From NCBI GenBank assembly GCA_963781105.1, contig CAWAED010000001.1:434001-498000 (forward strand): 64,000 nucleotides of DNA, given 5' to 3'. Of the stretch, positions 25,663 to 34,372 are shown piece after piece; position 1 is the stretch's first letter; each line of letters starts with the position of its first letter. The notes beneath the pieces are model-generated. The model did no database searches. It saw nothing but the letters and a program-made list of their open reading frames with translations, and was not told where the DNA came from. Position numbers and translations under genes: made by a program. The DNA comes from Palsa-295 sp963781105 (GTDB taxonomy: Bacteria > Acidobacteriota > Terriglobia > Acidiferrales > UBA7541).

Positions 25663-26837
25663 GCAAAGCTCGAGTTCTGGTAGGCACACGCAAAGGCGCG
25701 TTTATTCTTACTTCCGACGGCAAACGCCAGAATTGGGACGTCAGCGGCCCTCACTTCGCTGGCTGGGAGATCTATCACCTGAAAGGATCACCGGCCGATC
25801 CGAACCGGCTTTACGCCTCGCAGACCAGCGGTTGGTTCGGCCAGATTCTGCAACGATCGAACGACGGCGGTAAGACCTGGGAGACTCCGGGAGGCGGCAT
25901 GGCAACGGGTCCAGACGGCATGCCCTCCGGCGAGAGCAATAAATTCGTCTACGACACTTCCGCCGAAACCGGCAAGCCGCTGACCACCCACCAGTGGTAT
26001 GACGGCACGCAGCATCCCTGGGAATTCAAACGCGTCTGGCATCTCGAACCGTCGCTCGATGATCCGGACACCGTTTATGCGGGAGTCGAAGATGCTGCCA
26101 TTTTTCGAACGACCGACGGCGGTCACAGTTGGCACGAACTTTCCGGACTGCGCGGCCATGCGTCCGGCCCAAAGTGGCAGCCCGGCGCCGGCGGAATGTG
26201 CCTCCACACAATTCTGCTCGACCCGAATCACCCGGGGCGTATGTTCATCGCCATCTCCGCGGCGGGCGCTTTTCGCACCGACGATGGCGGCAAGACTTGG
26301 AAACCGATCAATCTCGGGTTAAAGTCGAACACGATTCCCGACGGAACGGCTGAAGTGGGCCACTGCGTTCACCGTATCGCGATGCACCGTTCGCGCCCCG
26401 ATGTACTCTTTATGCAGAAGCATTGGGACGTGATGCGCAGCGACGACGGCGGCGCGTCGTGGCACGAAGTCAGCGGCAATTTACCCAGCGACTTCGGCTT
26501 TCCGATTGACGTCCACGCGCATGAGCCGGAAACAATTTATGTAGTGCCGATCAAGAGCGACTCCGAGCACTATCCACCCGATGGGAAATTGCGCGTCTAC
26601 CGTAGCAAAACCGGCGGCAACGAATGGGAAGCGCTCACCAAGGGCTTGCCGCAAAGCAATTGCTACGTGAACGTATTGCGCGACGCGATGGCTGTGGACT
26701 CGCTTGATTCTTGCGGCGTCTACTTCGGCACCACGGGCGGGCAAGTGTACGCATCGGCCGACGGCGGAGACAATTGGGCGCCTATTGTGCGCGATCTTCC
26801 CGCTGTTCTGTCCGTCGAGGTGCAGACGCTTTCATGA
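25659..26837 (+). CDS. BNR/WD40-like beta-propeller protein
   Basis: A 392-residue protein beginning VLVGTRKGAFIL. It contains repeated Asp-box-like motifs: SNDGGKTWE, TDGGHSWHE, DDGGKTWK, SDDGGASWHE and ADGGDNWAP. These mark sialidase/VPS10-type propellers, but no sialidase catalytic Arg triad is evident, so it is more likely a non-enzymatic propeller. No signal peptide is seen. The start overlaps the HxlR stop and its own stop overlaps the next gene (ATGA), a tight operon. Earlier in-frame starts inside the HxlR gene are ignored. Confidence 0.85.
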   Translation: MSKARVLVGTRKGAFILTSDGKRQNWDVSGPHFAGWEIYHLKGSPADPNRLYASQTSGWFGQILQRSNDGGKTWETPGGGMATGPDGMPSGESNKFVYDTSAETGKPLTTHQWYDGTQHPWEFKRVWHLEPSLDDPDTVYAGVEDAAIFRTTDGGHSWHELSGLRGHASGPKWQPGAGGMCLHTILLDPNHPGRMFIAISAAGAFRTDDGGKTWKPINLGLKSNTIPDGTAEVGHCVHRIAMHRSRPDVLFMQKHWDVMRSDDGGASWHEVSGNLPSDFGFPIDVHAHEPETIYVVPIKSDSEHYPPDGKLRVYRSKTGGNEWEALTKGLPQSNCYVNVLRDAMAVDSLDSCGVYFGTTGGQVYASADGGDNWAPIVRDLPAVLSVEVQTLS

Positions 26838-27130
26838 TTCGGGTAATAATTCCCGCGCATTTGCGGACGCTCGCTCACGTCGAGGACGAAGTGAAGCTCG
26901 ATGTGCAAGGACCGGTGACAACGAGCGCGATTCTCGATGCCATCGAAGAACGCTATCCGATGCTGCTCGGTACCATTCGCGATCACGTTACGAAGCAGCG
27001 CCGGCCCTTCTTGCGGTTCTTCGCGTGTGAAGAGGATTTATCGCTGGAATCGCCGGATGCTCCGCTTCCGGACGCAATTGCTTCCGGCAAAGAACCCTTT
27101 TTCATTATCGGAGCGATTGCCGGCGGCTAG
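26834..27130 (+). CDS. MoaD/ThiS-like ubiquitin-fold protein ending in Gly-Gly
   Basis: A 98-residue protein with a beta-grasp pattern (MIRVIIPAHLRTLA, AILDAIEERYP) and the C-terminal AIAGG, the diglycine that is adenylated and thiocarboxylated in sulfur carriers such as MoaD and ThiS. It overlaps the BNR gene by ATGA. No molybdopterin, thiamin or E1-like gene is nearby, so its acceptor pathway is unknown; a conjugation or sulfur-donor role linked to the propeller protein is speculation. Confidence 0.82.
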   Translation: MIRVIIPAHLRTLAHVEDEVKLDVQGPVTTSAILDAIEERYPMLLGTIRDHVTKQRRPFLRFFACEEDLSLESPDAPLPDAIASGKEPFFIIGAIAGG

Positions 27131-27216
27131 AAGTGACTGCCGCTAGTCCTTTGTAATAATATGCGTGCGTCGCGCACGCACGGACTACTCCGCCAAATAA
27201 AAACGAGGAACAGTTC

Positions 27217-27696
27217 ATGGCCACTGCAAAAAGAAGCTTCATGAAGCTCGACGAAACGCCCGAAGAGGTCATCTGGCCTGAAACGCATTACGCTTTTATC
27301 GAGAAGGTCGGCCCATTTCAGGAGACGGCGCCGCAAGCCTGGCAAGCCGTTCATCAGCTGATTCCCAGAATTTCCGAGCAGAACAAAATCACCGGTTACA
27401 CGAGCCTGTATAAGGTCGAACCCAAGATCTACCGTGCCGGAGTCGCACTCGAGGCCCCGCCAGCCGATCTGCCCGAAGGGGTGCAATACGCTAATTTCAA
27501 AGGTGGAAAATACGTCCGCTTCGTTCTTACGGGCGCCTATTCCAATTTGCCGGAAGCCTGTGGCCGAGTTTTTCTGATCGTCGCCGAGAAAAAAATCCCG
27601 CAGCGCGACGACTTCTGCATCGAAAACTACGTAAATGATCCCCGAACGACTTCGGAAGACCAGCTGATCACTGAAATTCTTATTCCGACGGCCTAG
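27217..27696 (+). CDS. GyrI-like small-molecule-binding domain protein
   Basis: A 159-residue protein resembling the GyrI-like/AraC effector-binding (SOUL-related) domain: YAFIEKVGPFQETAPQAW, a central YRAGVALE and KGGKYVRFVLTGAY. Free-standing members bind hydrophobic small molecules or inhibit gyrase. The ATG at 27217 follows AACGAGGAACAGTTC. In the short gap before it a G+C-rich palindrome (27164-27182) may end the upstream operon. No neighbour points to a ligand. Confidence 0.75.
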   Translation: MATAKRSFMKLDETPEEVIWPETHYAFIEKVGPFQETAPQAWQAVHQLIPRISEQNKITGYTSLYKVEPKIYRAGVALEAPPADLPEGVQYANFKGGKYVRFVLTGAYSNLPEACGRVFLIVAEKKIPQRDDFCIENYVNDPRTTSEDQLITEILIPTA

Positions 27697-27713
27697 GCCC
27701 TTCCCAAGCAGCG

Positions 27714-28157
27714 TTAAACGGATTTGGTCCAAAAGAATGCCCGGTGCCTGCGCAAACGCCAGGTCAAGAATGACACGGCGAACCACCCTGCCAACGCCGC
27801 GATAAGCACGCAAGCGCCGTTCCACCTTGGAAGCAATTTCCACACGATAAGGGCGAACACCTCGAGACCCACGCTCCCCATTGCCGCACCACGCGCATCC
27901 AACGCGGCTGCCTGACGGCCGCGGATGGTTCGCGAAATCCCAGCTGCCTGCTTCTTTTCTCTTTCATGTTTCTCCAGGAGCGTCGCGCTCGCCGGAAAAA
28001 TTGCTGGAAATGCGAGGAACAGGCCTCCAAACGCAGGCCCGTATAGCTTGGCGAGTACGCCCGCCATCACGGTGACCGCGCCTCCGAACAGAAAACGTAT
28101 CGCGTACTCGCGCCAGGTTGTTTTCTTCAGCTCCGTTAAATCGAAGGAAATTCTCAT
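27714..28157 (-). CDS. DUF3147-like membrane protein, copy 1
   Basis: A 147-residue protein with about four membrane helices: FLFGGAVTVMAGVLAKLYG, GLFLAFPAIFPASATLL, GLEVFALIVWKLL and ALAGWFAVSFLTW. FGGAVTVMAG and LAFPAIFPAS are typical of DUF3147. It lies 6 bases after a shorter relative on the same strand, a tandem pair. It has an extra charged loop (HEREKKQAAGISRTIRGRQA) absent from copy 2. Function unknown. Confidence 0.75.
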   Translation of the reverse strand: MRISFDLTELKKTTWREYAIRFLFGGAVTVMAGVLAKLYGPAFGGLFLAFPAIFPASATLLEKHEREKKQAAGISRTIRGRQAAALDARGAAMGSVGLEVFALIVWKLLPRWNGACVLIAALAGWFAVSFLTWRLRRHRAFFWTKSV

Positions 28158-28163
28158 CGGACC

Positions 28164-28502
28164 CTAGCGGAAAACCAGCTGCCAGCCTCCAATAGCAGCT
28201 GCCAGCCACACCGCCAACGCGGAAATAGTTGCCGGCGCCGCGTGCCACTCCTGTTTCACAATCAGCCGGATCGTGATCCACGCGTACGCGAAGAACGCTG
28301 CCGCTCCGATGATCATCGAACGAGCTTCTACCGCGGCATGACGATTCCCTTCCGCGAAGATCGTGAGTCCAAGGGTGGCAAGCGCAACGGATGGTGATGC
28401 GCCAAAGAGTCCAGCGAAGCTTTTCGGCTTGAGCACAGCGCCCAAGGCGGCGAAAAATGAAACGATGAGCCCGCCAACGAAGAATCGAAATATGAATTGC
28501 AT
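28164..28502 (-). CDS. DUF3147-like membrane protein, copy 2
   Basis: A 112-residue membrane protein, MQFIFRFFVGGLIVSFFAA then KSFAGLFGASPSVALATLGL. The pattern FxFGG/FVGG-x-helix-KSFAGLFxAxP parallels copy 1, so the pair arose by duplication. The ATG at 28502 has GGGGAG upstream; the frame extends to 28589 but those residues have no membrane or domain character. Function unknown. Confidence 0.75.
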   Translation of the reverse strand: MQFIFRFFVGGLIVSFFAALGAVLKPKSFAGLFGASPSVALATLGLTIFAEGNRHAAVEARSMIIGAAAFFAYAWITIRLIVKQEWHAAPATISALAVWLAAAIGGWQLVFR

Positions 28503-28759
28503 ATCTGGACATCTCCCCTTGCGAGCGTGAACTCGACTTCCGGACATACTGCAAGAAACAAATTCGTTTATAGCACGGCGAGTCTCCATAAATTGACGCC
28601 GAACGCGAAGAACTCTTCGAATGCCGCTCGTTCAAGAGTAAAGAAACTAAGGCCCGAATATAGGGGCTTCCGTGTATAGGAAAAAAGCGGCCCTGCTGTT
28701 GTGATGAAGTTACCGCAGGGCGAACCACGCATCGCTTACGCGCAAGGAGAGAACAAAAA

Positions 28760-28987
28760 ATGAATTGGGATCAACTGCAAGGCAAATGGAAGCAAACGCA
28801 AGGAAAGGTCCGCGAGAAGTGGGGTAAACTCACCGACGACGATCTCGACGTCATCGCCGGAAAGCGCGATCAACTCGTAGGCCGCATTCAAGAGCGCTAC
28901 GGCGTTGCGCGCGAAGAAGCCGAGAAGCAAGCGGACGCGTTCGTGAAAGGCCTCTCGGAAGGCCAAAAAGCCGCGGGGCACCGGTAG
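28760..28987 (+). CDS. CsbD-like stress protein
   Basis: A 75-residue hydrophilic protein, MNWDQLQGKWKQTQGKVREKWGKLTDDDL, matching the CsbD family, which in other bacteria belongs to general-stress regulons. The second half (DQLVGRIQERYGVAREEAEKQ) is the usual continuation. AAGGAGAG lies upstream of the ATG. A 7-bp inverted repeat (28690-28696 and 28715-28721) lies in the leader. Confidence 0.9.
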   Translation: MNWDQLQGKWKQTQGKVREKWGKLTDDDLDVIAGKRDQLVGRIQERYGVAREEAEKQADAFVKGLSEGQKAAGHR

Positions 28988-29051
28988 TTCGCATTCCAAC
29001 CGCAACGCGGCTGCGCAACGATCTCACCGGTGGTGGAAGGAAAAATAACTG

Positions 29052-29276
29052 ATGAAGACGACTACAGTGCTGGGAATTATTCTCGTGCTGCTCGGCATCA
29101 TTTCGTTCGCGTATCAGGGCATCAATTACACGACGAACAAAAAAGTAGTAGACCTGGGGCCGGTGCACGCAACCAAAGAGGAGCACCACACGATTCCATT
29201 GCCTCCGATTCTCGGAGGGCTTGCGCTGGTGGGTGGCATCGTTCTAGTTATCGCCGGCGCCAGGAGTGCAGCCTAG
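29052..29276 (+). CDS. Small two-helix membrane protein
   Basis: A 74-residue protein with membrane helices TVLGIILVLLGIISFAYQGI and ILGGLALVGGIVLVIAGARS joined by a polar loop. It resembles DUF3185-type small membrane proteins. GGAAGGA lies about 10 bases before the ATG. It follows the CsbD gene by 64 bases and may share its transcript. Function unknown. Confidence 0.72.
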   Translation: MKTTTVLGIILVLLGIISFAYQGINYTTNKKVVDLGPVHATKEEHHTIPLPPILGGLALVGGIVLVIAGARSAA

Positions 29277-29361
29277 TCGGCTATTCAACGGTTCCACCGC
29301 TGCAATTAGAACCTTGCTTGACGTTCGAGTGCGCCGGCGCGGATGACGCGCCGGAAGCATT

Positions 29362-30222
29362 CTAGTTTGCGCGATCAGTAACGAGTGAAGCGCTCGCGGG
29401 ATTTCCATTTCGCGGCGTAATTCTTATTGAGGCCGCACCGATAATTTTCCGGCTCCGTTTCTCCTGCACGAATACCACGACCGCGAGATTTTCACGGTTC
29501 CAGTGAGAATCTATTTTCACGCGCGGCTCTCCAGTGAAGGAATCGCCTGCTCCGTTTCCTGCCGCAACCCCAATTTTGCGCAACGATCGTAACGTGGCGA
29601 CGTGCGCCAGGACGTGCCCGGCGTTCTCACCTCGATTCACCGACGAGCGCAGCCCATTTTCCGTCACTGCGAGCCATACTTCGGCAACGTCCCCTGGCGT
29701 CTCGCCCGCCAGCTTTTTTATCGAAACCGCAAAGTGTTGCGTGTCCTTGGCATCGGGGGCGCCGGCGTTAATCGCCACTTCCGTTTTAGGTGAACTCGCC
29801 CCTTTTTGAATTGCCAACGCCACATCGCGTCCGTCGCTGCCGACAAATTGGCTCTCTCCGTCCACCACCATCTGCGGAGTGTATGGCTGCGTCTTTAACA
29901 ACTCTCCATACTCCAATTGTCGCTGCGTCCATTCCGGCGACGAGTATGGATCGATCCAACCGTCGTGATTCCAGTAATCCACGTGCTCTTCCAACCCAAT
30001 GATGTCGGCCCTGGTGAGTGGCTGCTCTGCCTCTAACTTTTGTAGAAGCAAATCTGCCGGTGGACAACTGGAACAACCTTCGGAAGTGAACAACTCGACG
30101 ATCACAGGCGTGCGCTCAGGTGTGGCGGGAGCCGTCTGCGCCCCAGTCGGCGGCAGACAGCAGTAAAAGAAGCCACAAACCGCAACAGATATTCGCATCA
30201 TTCGCGCGGACATTTTCGTCAT
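29362..30222 (-). CDS. DUF1223 thioredoxin-like secreted protein
   Basis: A 286-residue protein with a signal peptide (MRISVAVCGFFYCCLPPTGA) and the DUF1223 core: VIVELFTSEGCSSCPPAD, EEHVDYWNHDGWIDPYSS and YTPQMVVDG. The CSSC pair lies where thioredoxin folds carry their active site, so a redox role in the periplasm is plausible but unproven. Shorter starts at internal ATGs would give a tighter signal peptide. It is divergent from the pxp operon. Confidence 0.85.
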   Translation of the reverse strand: MTKMSARMMRISVAVCGFFYCCLPPTGAQTAPATPERTPVIVELFTSEGCSSCPPADLLLQKLEAEQPLTRADIIGLEEHVDYWNHDGWIDPYSSPEWTQRQLEYGELLKTQPYTPQMVVDGESQFVGSDGRDVALAIQKGASSPKTEVAINAGAPDAKDTQHFAVSIKKLAGETPGDVAEVWLAVTENGLRSSVNRGENAGHVLAHVATLRSLRKIGVAAGNGAGDSFTGEPRVKIDSHWNRENLAVVVFVQEKRSRKIIGAASIRITPRNGNPASASLVTDRAN

Positions 30223-30454
30223 ACTTGAGCTCTCCGATGCGAGAATTCATCGCCAAAACGGCATCGAGCCAAGCTGCCACCGCAATCGCACCAACGACCA
30301 GCTGGAGCAAATGCCGCGAAACGCCACCATGGCCAGCACAACTATAACACGCTGGCACCGGCGACAATTTTGCGCCCCACGCTCGAGTCGGTCATGGCGA
30401 AATCAGACTCGCAATCTCTCTTGCAGAATCTCTCGTACGTTATAATCCACGGAA

Positions 30455-31153
30455 ATGCAGAAATCGCTGACCGAGGCTGCGCGCTTCCAGCCCGCGAGCG
30501 ATCAATCGCTCCTGGTGTACTTCGGCCACGAAATCACTCTGGATGCACACCAGCGAGTCAACAAATTGCTGCGTTTGCTCGAGCTCCAACCGATCGCGGG
30601 GGTAAGAAATCTCAACCCGACGTACTGCTCGATTCTCGTCAGCTTTGATGCGCTGAAAATGAATCATGGCGACGTGGAAGAAATTCTGCTGGGTTATCTC
30701 GACCGCCTCGACGCAGCGTATCTGCCAGAGGCGCGAGACGTCCAGATCCCCACGTGTTACGAAGGTGAATTCGGTCCTGACTTGAACGAGGTAGCCGCCT
30801 TGCACGGGTTCACGGCCGCGCAAACGATCGACTTGCACGCATCGGTCACTTACGTCGTTTACTTTCTCGGATTCGTGCCCGGTTTCGCGTACCTCGGTGA
30901 ATTGCCGGAAGCGTTGGCGACGTCGCGGTTGGACGCTCCGCGCCGGAGCACGCCCCCCGGCAGTGTGGGCATCGCCGGCAAGCAAACCGGCGTCTACCCA
31001 TTCGCGACGCCCAGCGGCTGGCGACTGATCGGACGCACCCCGATCGCGATGTTCCGTCCTGATCGCGAAGACATGAATTTTCTTTCCATCGGCGATCGCG
31101 TGCGCTTCATTCCGATTTCACCCGCGCGATTCGCTGAGCTGGCAAACGTATGA
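30455..31153 (+). CDS. pxpB: 5-oxoprolinase subunit B
   Basis: A 232-residue KipI-type protein: DQSLLVYFGHEITLDAHQRV, ELQPIAGVRNLNPTY, then CYEGEFGPDL, YFLGFVPGFAYLGELP and GSVGIAGKQTGVYP. With PxpA and PxpC it forms the ATP-dependent enzyme that opens 5-oxoproline to glutamate. Its stop overlaps the pxpC start (ATGA). The 232 bases upstream separate it from the DUF1223 gene on the other strand and should hold the operon promoter. Confidence 0.93.
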   Translation: MQKSLTEAARFQPASDQSLLVYFGHEITLDAHQRVNKLLRLLELQPIAGVRNLNPTYCSILVSFDALKMNHGDVEEILLGYLDRLDAAYLPEARDVQIPTCYEGEFGPDLNEVAALHGFTAAQTIDLHASVTYVVYFLGFVPGFAYLGELPEALATSRLDAPRRSTPPGSVGIAGKQTGVYPFATPSGWRLIGRTPIAMFRPDREDMNFLSIGDRVRFIPISPARFAELANV

Positions 31154-32097
31154 GCACGATTCAAGTGCTGGCACCGGGCCTCCAGACCACGGTTCAGGAT
31201 TTGGGGCGAGAAGGATTTGGGCCGATCGGCGTTTCAGCGTCCGGCGCTGCCGACCCAATCTCACTTCGTCTGGGAAACCGGCTCGTTGGTAATGACCAAC
31301 GAGCGGCTGCGCTGGAAATGATGCTCCTCGGCGGAACATTTATATTTCCCGAAGGAGCGACCATTGCCCTCACCGGATCGGATTTCGGTGCGACGTTAGA
31401 CGCTGCACGCCTCGAGGCGGGAACTTCCGCGGAAGTGCGGCCCGGCCAAACGCTTCGAATGGGTCCCACGAATTCGGGGGCGCGCTGCTATCTTTGCGTG
31501 CACGGCGGAATCGCCGTCGAGCCGTTCCTAGGCAGCGCATCAACGCACGTCTTAAGCGGCCTCGGCGGATTCGAAGGCAGGCCCCTGCGAAAAGGAGACG
31601 TCGTGCGCATCGGATCCGCAACCGAAGCCAGGCCTTTTCACAAGCGAACGATCGCACTCCGGGCCTCGCAGCACCTGTTCGATAGCAAGATTTTGCGCGT
31701 AACTCCAGGCCCGCAGGCTGATTGGTTTCCCGAATCGTCGCTGCGCTCGTTTTATGCCGGCACGTACCGCGTGGGTGAGCAATCGAATCGCATGGGTCTT
31801 CGCCTCGAAGGCGCAGCGTTAGCGCAGCGCGGCACGAGCTCGATGATCACAGAAGGCGTCTCGCTCGGCGCCATTCAAGTGCCTGCCGGCGGTGCGCCGA
31901 TCATCCTTTTTGTGGAGCAACAGACCACCGGCGGCTACCCAAAGATCGCGAACGTCATCGCCGCGGACCTTCACCGGGTCGGGCAACTTCGCCCTCGCGA
32001 CGAGATAAGCTTCGAACAGGTCACCTTCGACCAAGCGCGATCTCTACTGATCGAACAAGAAAAACTGCTGGCGTCCGGAGAGTTAATTCTGGAATGA
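31150..32097 (+). CDS. pxpC: 5-oxoprolinase subunit C
   Basis: A 315-residue KipA/urea-amidolyase-like protein. The start VLAPGLQTTVQDLGREGF, then GVSASGAADPISLRLGNRLV, YLCVHGGI and RVTPGPQ are the family blocks. It works with PxpB, the pair resembling the carboxylase-like half of related hydrolases. It overlaps both neighbours by ATGA, indicating strict co-translation. Confidence 0.93.
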   Translation: MSTIQVLAPGLQTTVQDLGREGFGPIGVSASGAADPISLRLGNRLVGNDQRAAALEMMLLGGTFIFPEGATIALTGSDFGATLDAARLEAGTSAEVRPGQTLRMGPTNSGARCYLCVHGGIAVEPFLGSASTHVLSGLGGFEGRPLRKGDVVRIGSATEARPFHKRTIALRASQHLFDSKILRVTPGPQADWFPESSLRSFYAGTYRVGEQSNRMGLRLEGAALAQRGTSSMITEGVSLGAIQVPAGGAPIILFVEQQTTGGYPKIANVIAADLHRVGQLRPRDEISFEQVTFDQARSLLIEQEKLLASGELILE

Positions 32098-32879
32098 AGC
32101 GCATCGATCTGAATTGCGATATGGGTGAAATGCCAGAAGCGATTAGCGACGGCACTCAGGAATCGCTGATGCCGGCGCTGACGTCCGTCAGCATTGCCTG
32201 CGGAGGGCATGCCGGCGACTCCGAAACCATGAAAGCGACGATCGAGCAAGCGCTCCGCCATAGGGTCGACGTCGGCGCGCATCCCGGATATCCAGATCGT
32301 GCAAACTTTGGGCGCCTCGAATTGAATGTGCCGCCCGAAGTGATCGCCAATTCCGTATTCGAGCAAACGCGAGCACTCGCCGAAGTCGCCGCCGCGTGCG
32401 GCGCTCGCGTAACTCACGTGAAGCCCCACGGCGCACTTTACAATCAAGCCGCAAAAAATCGCTCAGTGGCCCAGGCGATTGCCGATGGAGTCGGGCGTTG
32501 GAACCGCGACGTCGTGCTTGTCGGCTTGACAGGTTCGCTGATGCTAGACGTCTTTCGCGAAGCCGGCTTTCGAGCGGCCGCCGAAGCATTTGCCGACCGG
32601 CGCTACGAGCTCGACGGCACCTTGCGTTCACGCAGATTTGAAGATGCGCTGATTCGCGATCCCGCGGAAGCCGGCCAACAGGCGTTGCGCATAGCGGAAC
32701 ACGGATCCGTGATTGCTTCCGATGGGAGCGAGATCGTCACGCACGCGCAAACCATTTGCATTCACGGCGATACTCCCGGCGCTCCGGCGATTGCGGCAGC
32801 AGTCGCGAAAACGCTACGGCAGGCCGGCGTCGAGCTCACCGCGCTTTCGCAGTTGTTGCGCGACGAATCCCGCAATTAA
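32094..32879 (+). CDS. pxpA: 5-oxoprolinase subunit A (LamB/YcsF)
   Basis: A 261-residue LamB/YcsF protein: DLNCDMGEMPE, SIACGGHAGD, GAHPGYPDRANFGR and VKPHGALYNQAA, which carry the conserved metal- and substrate-binding His and Asp residues. It completes the pxpBCA operon. The 327 bases that follow (32880-33206) hold no gene that I can support apart from a promoter-like pair just before the tRNA remnant. Confidence 0.94.
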   Translation: MKRIDLNCDMGEMPEAISDGTQESLMPALTSVSIACGGHAGDSETMKATIEQALRHRVDVGAHPGYPDRANFGRLELNVPPEVIANSVFEQTRALAEVAAACGARVTHVKPHGALYNQAAKNRSVAQAIADGVGRWNRDVVLVGLTGSLMLDVFREAGFRAAAEAFADRRYELDGTLRSRRFEDALIRDPAEAGQQALRIAEHGSVIASDGSEIVTHAQTICIHGDTPGAPAIAAAVAKTLRQAGVELTALSQLLRDESRN

Positions 32880-33158
32880 ATTTTGCCTTCGCTATCTTCG
32901 CGCTACATCGTGGTCTGCGCCTGTCGCCAAAGCCAGTAAACCGGCGCGCCCGATAAGATAAGCCTAGAAGTTGCACAGAACGACGCGAACGTCCTCAAGC
33001 AGCATGCACAGATGAAATCGCCCACGAAGCGAGAGACTTCTAGCAGGAACAGCCGCGAAGTAAATGCCACGCCCCTCGTTCTTCGCGCAACATACACGAT
33101 CTACGAGAAGTGTTTTGCAGCACGTCGGCGCGGTGGGCTCAAAAATGACCAACCGGCC

Positions 33159-33188
33159 TTGGAGTAATCTTGCAAACTGCCTTAGAAT
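33159..33188 (+). promoter_or_regulatory. Candidate promoter of the tRNA-Pro remnant
   Basis: TTGGAG and TAGAAT are separated by 18 bases and lie 18 bases upstream of the first base of the tRNA-like sequence, the usual arrangement for a tRNA gene. This supports the idea that a real tRNA gene once stood here. Confidence 0.4.
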
Positions 33189-33206
33189 CAATAGCGCACT
33201 TCACGT

Positions 33207-33248
33207 CGGGGCGTAGCGCAGCCTGGTAGCGCGCCTGCCTTGGGCGCA
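33207..33248 (+). pseudogene. tRNA-Pro (TGG anticodon), 5' half only
   Basis: The sequence matches a bacterial tRNA-Pro through the acceptor 5' strand (CGGGGCG), the D arm (TAGCGCAGCCTGGTAGCGCG) and the anticodon loop CTTGGGC, with anticodon TGG at 33241-33243. It then breaks after three bases of the 3' anticodon stem. No proper T arm follows; CCGCCCG near 33270 only faintly recalls the acceptor 3' strand. The gene is therefore broken or fused to foreign DNA. Its position at the edge of a repeat- and IS-rich region makes it a likely integration scar. Confidence 0.68.
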
Positions 33249-33363
33249 CGCAACTCGACTCTAACAAGTCCGCCCGTCACTTCTAACTACTAACGTTTCC
33301 AACAAATCGGGGAATCTGCTTTTCGCTCAAAAGTAACCCGAATGGAATGAAAACGTTAGATTC

Positions 33364-33385
33364 GTGCACAGTTGGTGCACAGTTG
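33364..33385 (+). repeat. Tandem 11-bp direct repeat
   Basis: GTGCACAGTTG occurs twice in immediate succession, between the tRNA-Pro remnant and the IS3 element. It may be a leftover recombinase binding site, but that is conjecture. Confidence 0.55.
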
Positions 33386-33482
33386 AGGTCCGTCAGAAAT
33401 CCTGTAGAGTGAACCCCTCGCTGAGACAAAGATGTGCATCACACTCTGCTTCGAAGAGCAATTGGGCTGGTAGATGCCCGCA

Positions 33483-34364
33483 TTAGCCTTCGAAGAACGT
33501 CATCATCGCCGCGGCTGACGCTCGCTGAGATTTTCGTCGGGACTCTTTTTCGAAGGATTCGGGCGAACGATAGTCGAGCGCCGAGTGTAGCCGAAAAACG
33601 TTGTAGTAACCCTCGATGAATTCAGCCAGCCGCTCCCGCAGGTCTTCGAAGTCTCGGTAAGTGCTGGCGTGGATCTCTTCACGCTTTAGCGTTTTTAGAA
33701 AGCTCTCACACGTGGCGTTGTCATAAGGATTCGAAGGTCTGCTCATACTGGGCAGCATCCCATGCTCCTGGAGCTTTTGCATGTACTCGCCGCATGCATA
33801 TTGCACGCCCTGATCCGAGTGGTGCACGACTCCTGGCGGTGGCCTTCGATCAGCAATCGCGCGCTCCAGAGCACAAATAGGAAGCTGGGCTTTAAGGCTC
33901 CGGCCGAGTGCCCAGCCAATGACCTTGCGAGAAAACACATCCAGGACGACCGCTAAATACACAAATTCGCTGGAGAGACGGATGTAGGTTATGTCGGCGA
34001 CCCAGAGTTGGTTGGGTCCCAACACGTTCATTCGCGTGGCGAGATTAAGGTAAACGCGTGCGGCACGAAGAGTATGCCCACGAGGTCGGGACCGCTCCCG
34101 TCGAACCACGAGCAGATTATCCTCCCGCATGATTCGCGCGATCCGTTTATGATTGACGATCATCCCTCGGGCGCGTAGCTCTTCGGTGACCCGCCTGTAT
34201 CCGTAGCGCCATCGATGATCAATGACAACATCCTGAACGGTGGCTCGCAATGCGACCTCCTCCTCCCATTGCCACCCGCGTCGTAAGTAGCGGTAAAATC
34301 CTGCGCGGCTCACCTCGGCCAATTGACACATTCGCTCGACACCAATACTGCCTTGCAGCGGCAT
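33483..34364 (-). CDS. IS3-family transposase OrfB
   Basis: A 293-residue integrase-core transposase. The catalytic triad is visible: D in LWVADITYIRL, D in VVHHSDQGVQY and E in ATCESFLKTLK. The N-terminal HTH_21 segment (RYGYRRVTEELRARG) and the IARIMREDNLL motif are typical of IS3. The ATG at 34364 follows GAGCGAGG; the gene begins 8 bases after the OrfA stop, so it may be translated separately or by frameshift from OrfA. A diverged, broken copy lies at 43865-44420. Confidence 0.93.
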   Translation of the reverse strand: MPLQGSIGVERMCQLAEVSRAGFYRYLRRGWQWEEEVALRATVQDVVIDHRWRYGYRRVTEELRARGMIVNHKRIARIMREDNLLVVRRERSRPRGHTLRAARVYLNLATRMNVLGPNQLWVADITYIRLSSEFVYLAVVLDVFSRKVIGWALGRSLKAQLPICALERAIADRRPPPGVVHHSDQGVQYACGEYMQKLQEHGMLPSMSRPSNPYDNATCESFLKTLKREEIHASTYRDFEDLRERLAEFIEGYYNVFRLHSALDYRSPESFEKESRRKSQRASAAAMMTFFEG

Positions 34365-34372
34365 CCTCGCTC

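Noticed and set aside
27164..27182. Intrinsic terminator after the MoaD-like gene
   Set aside because: The G+C-rich palindrome GCGTGCG/CGCACGC is not followed by a T run, so it is not a convincing intrinsic terminator.
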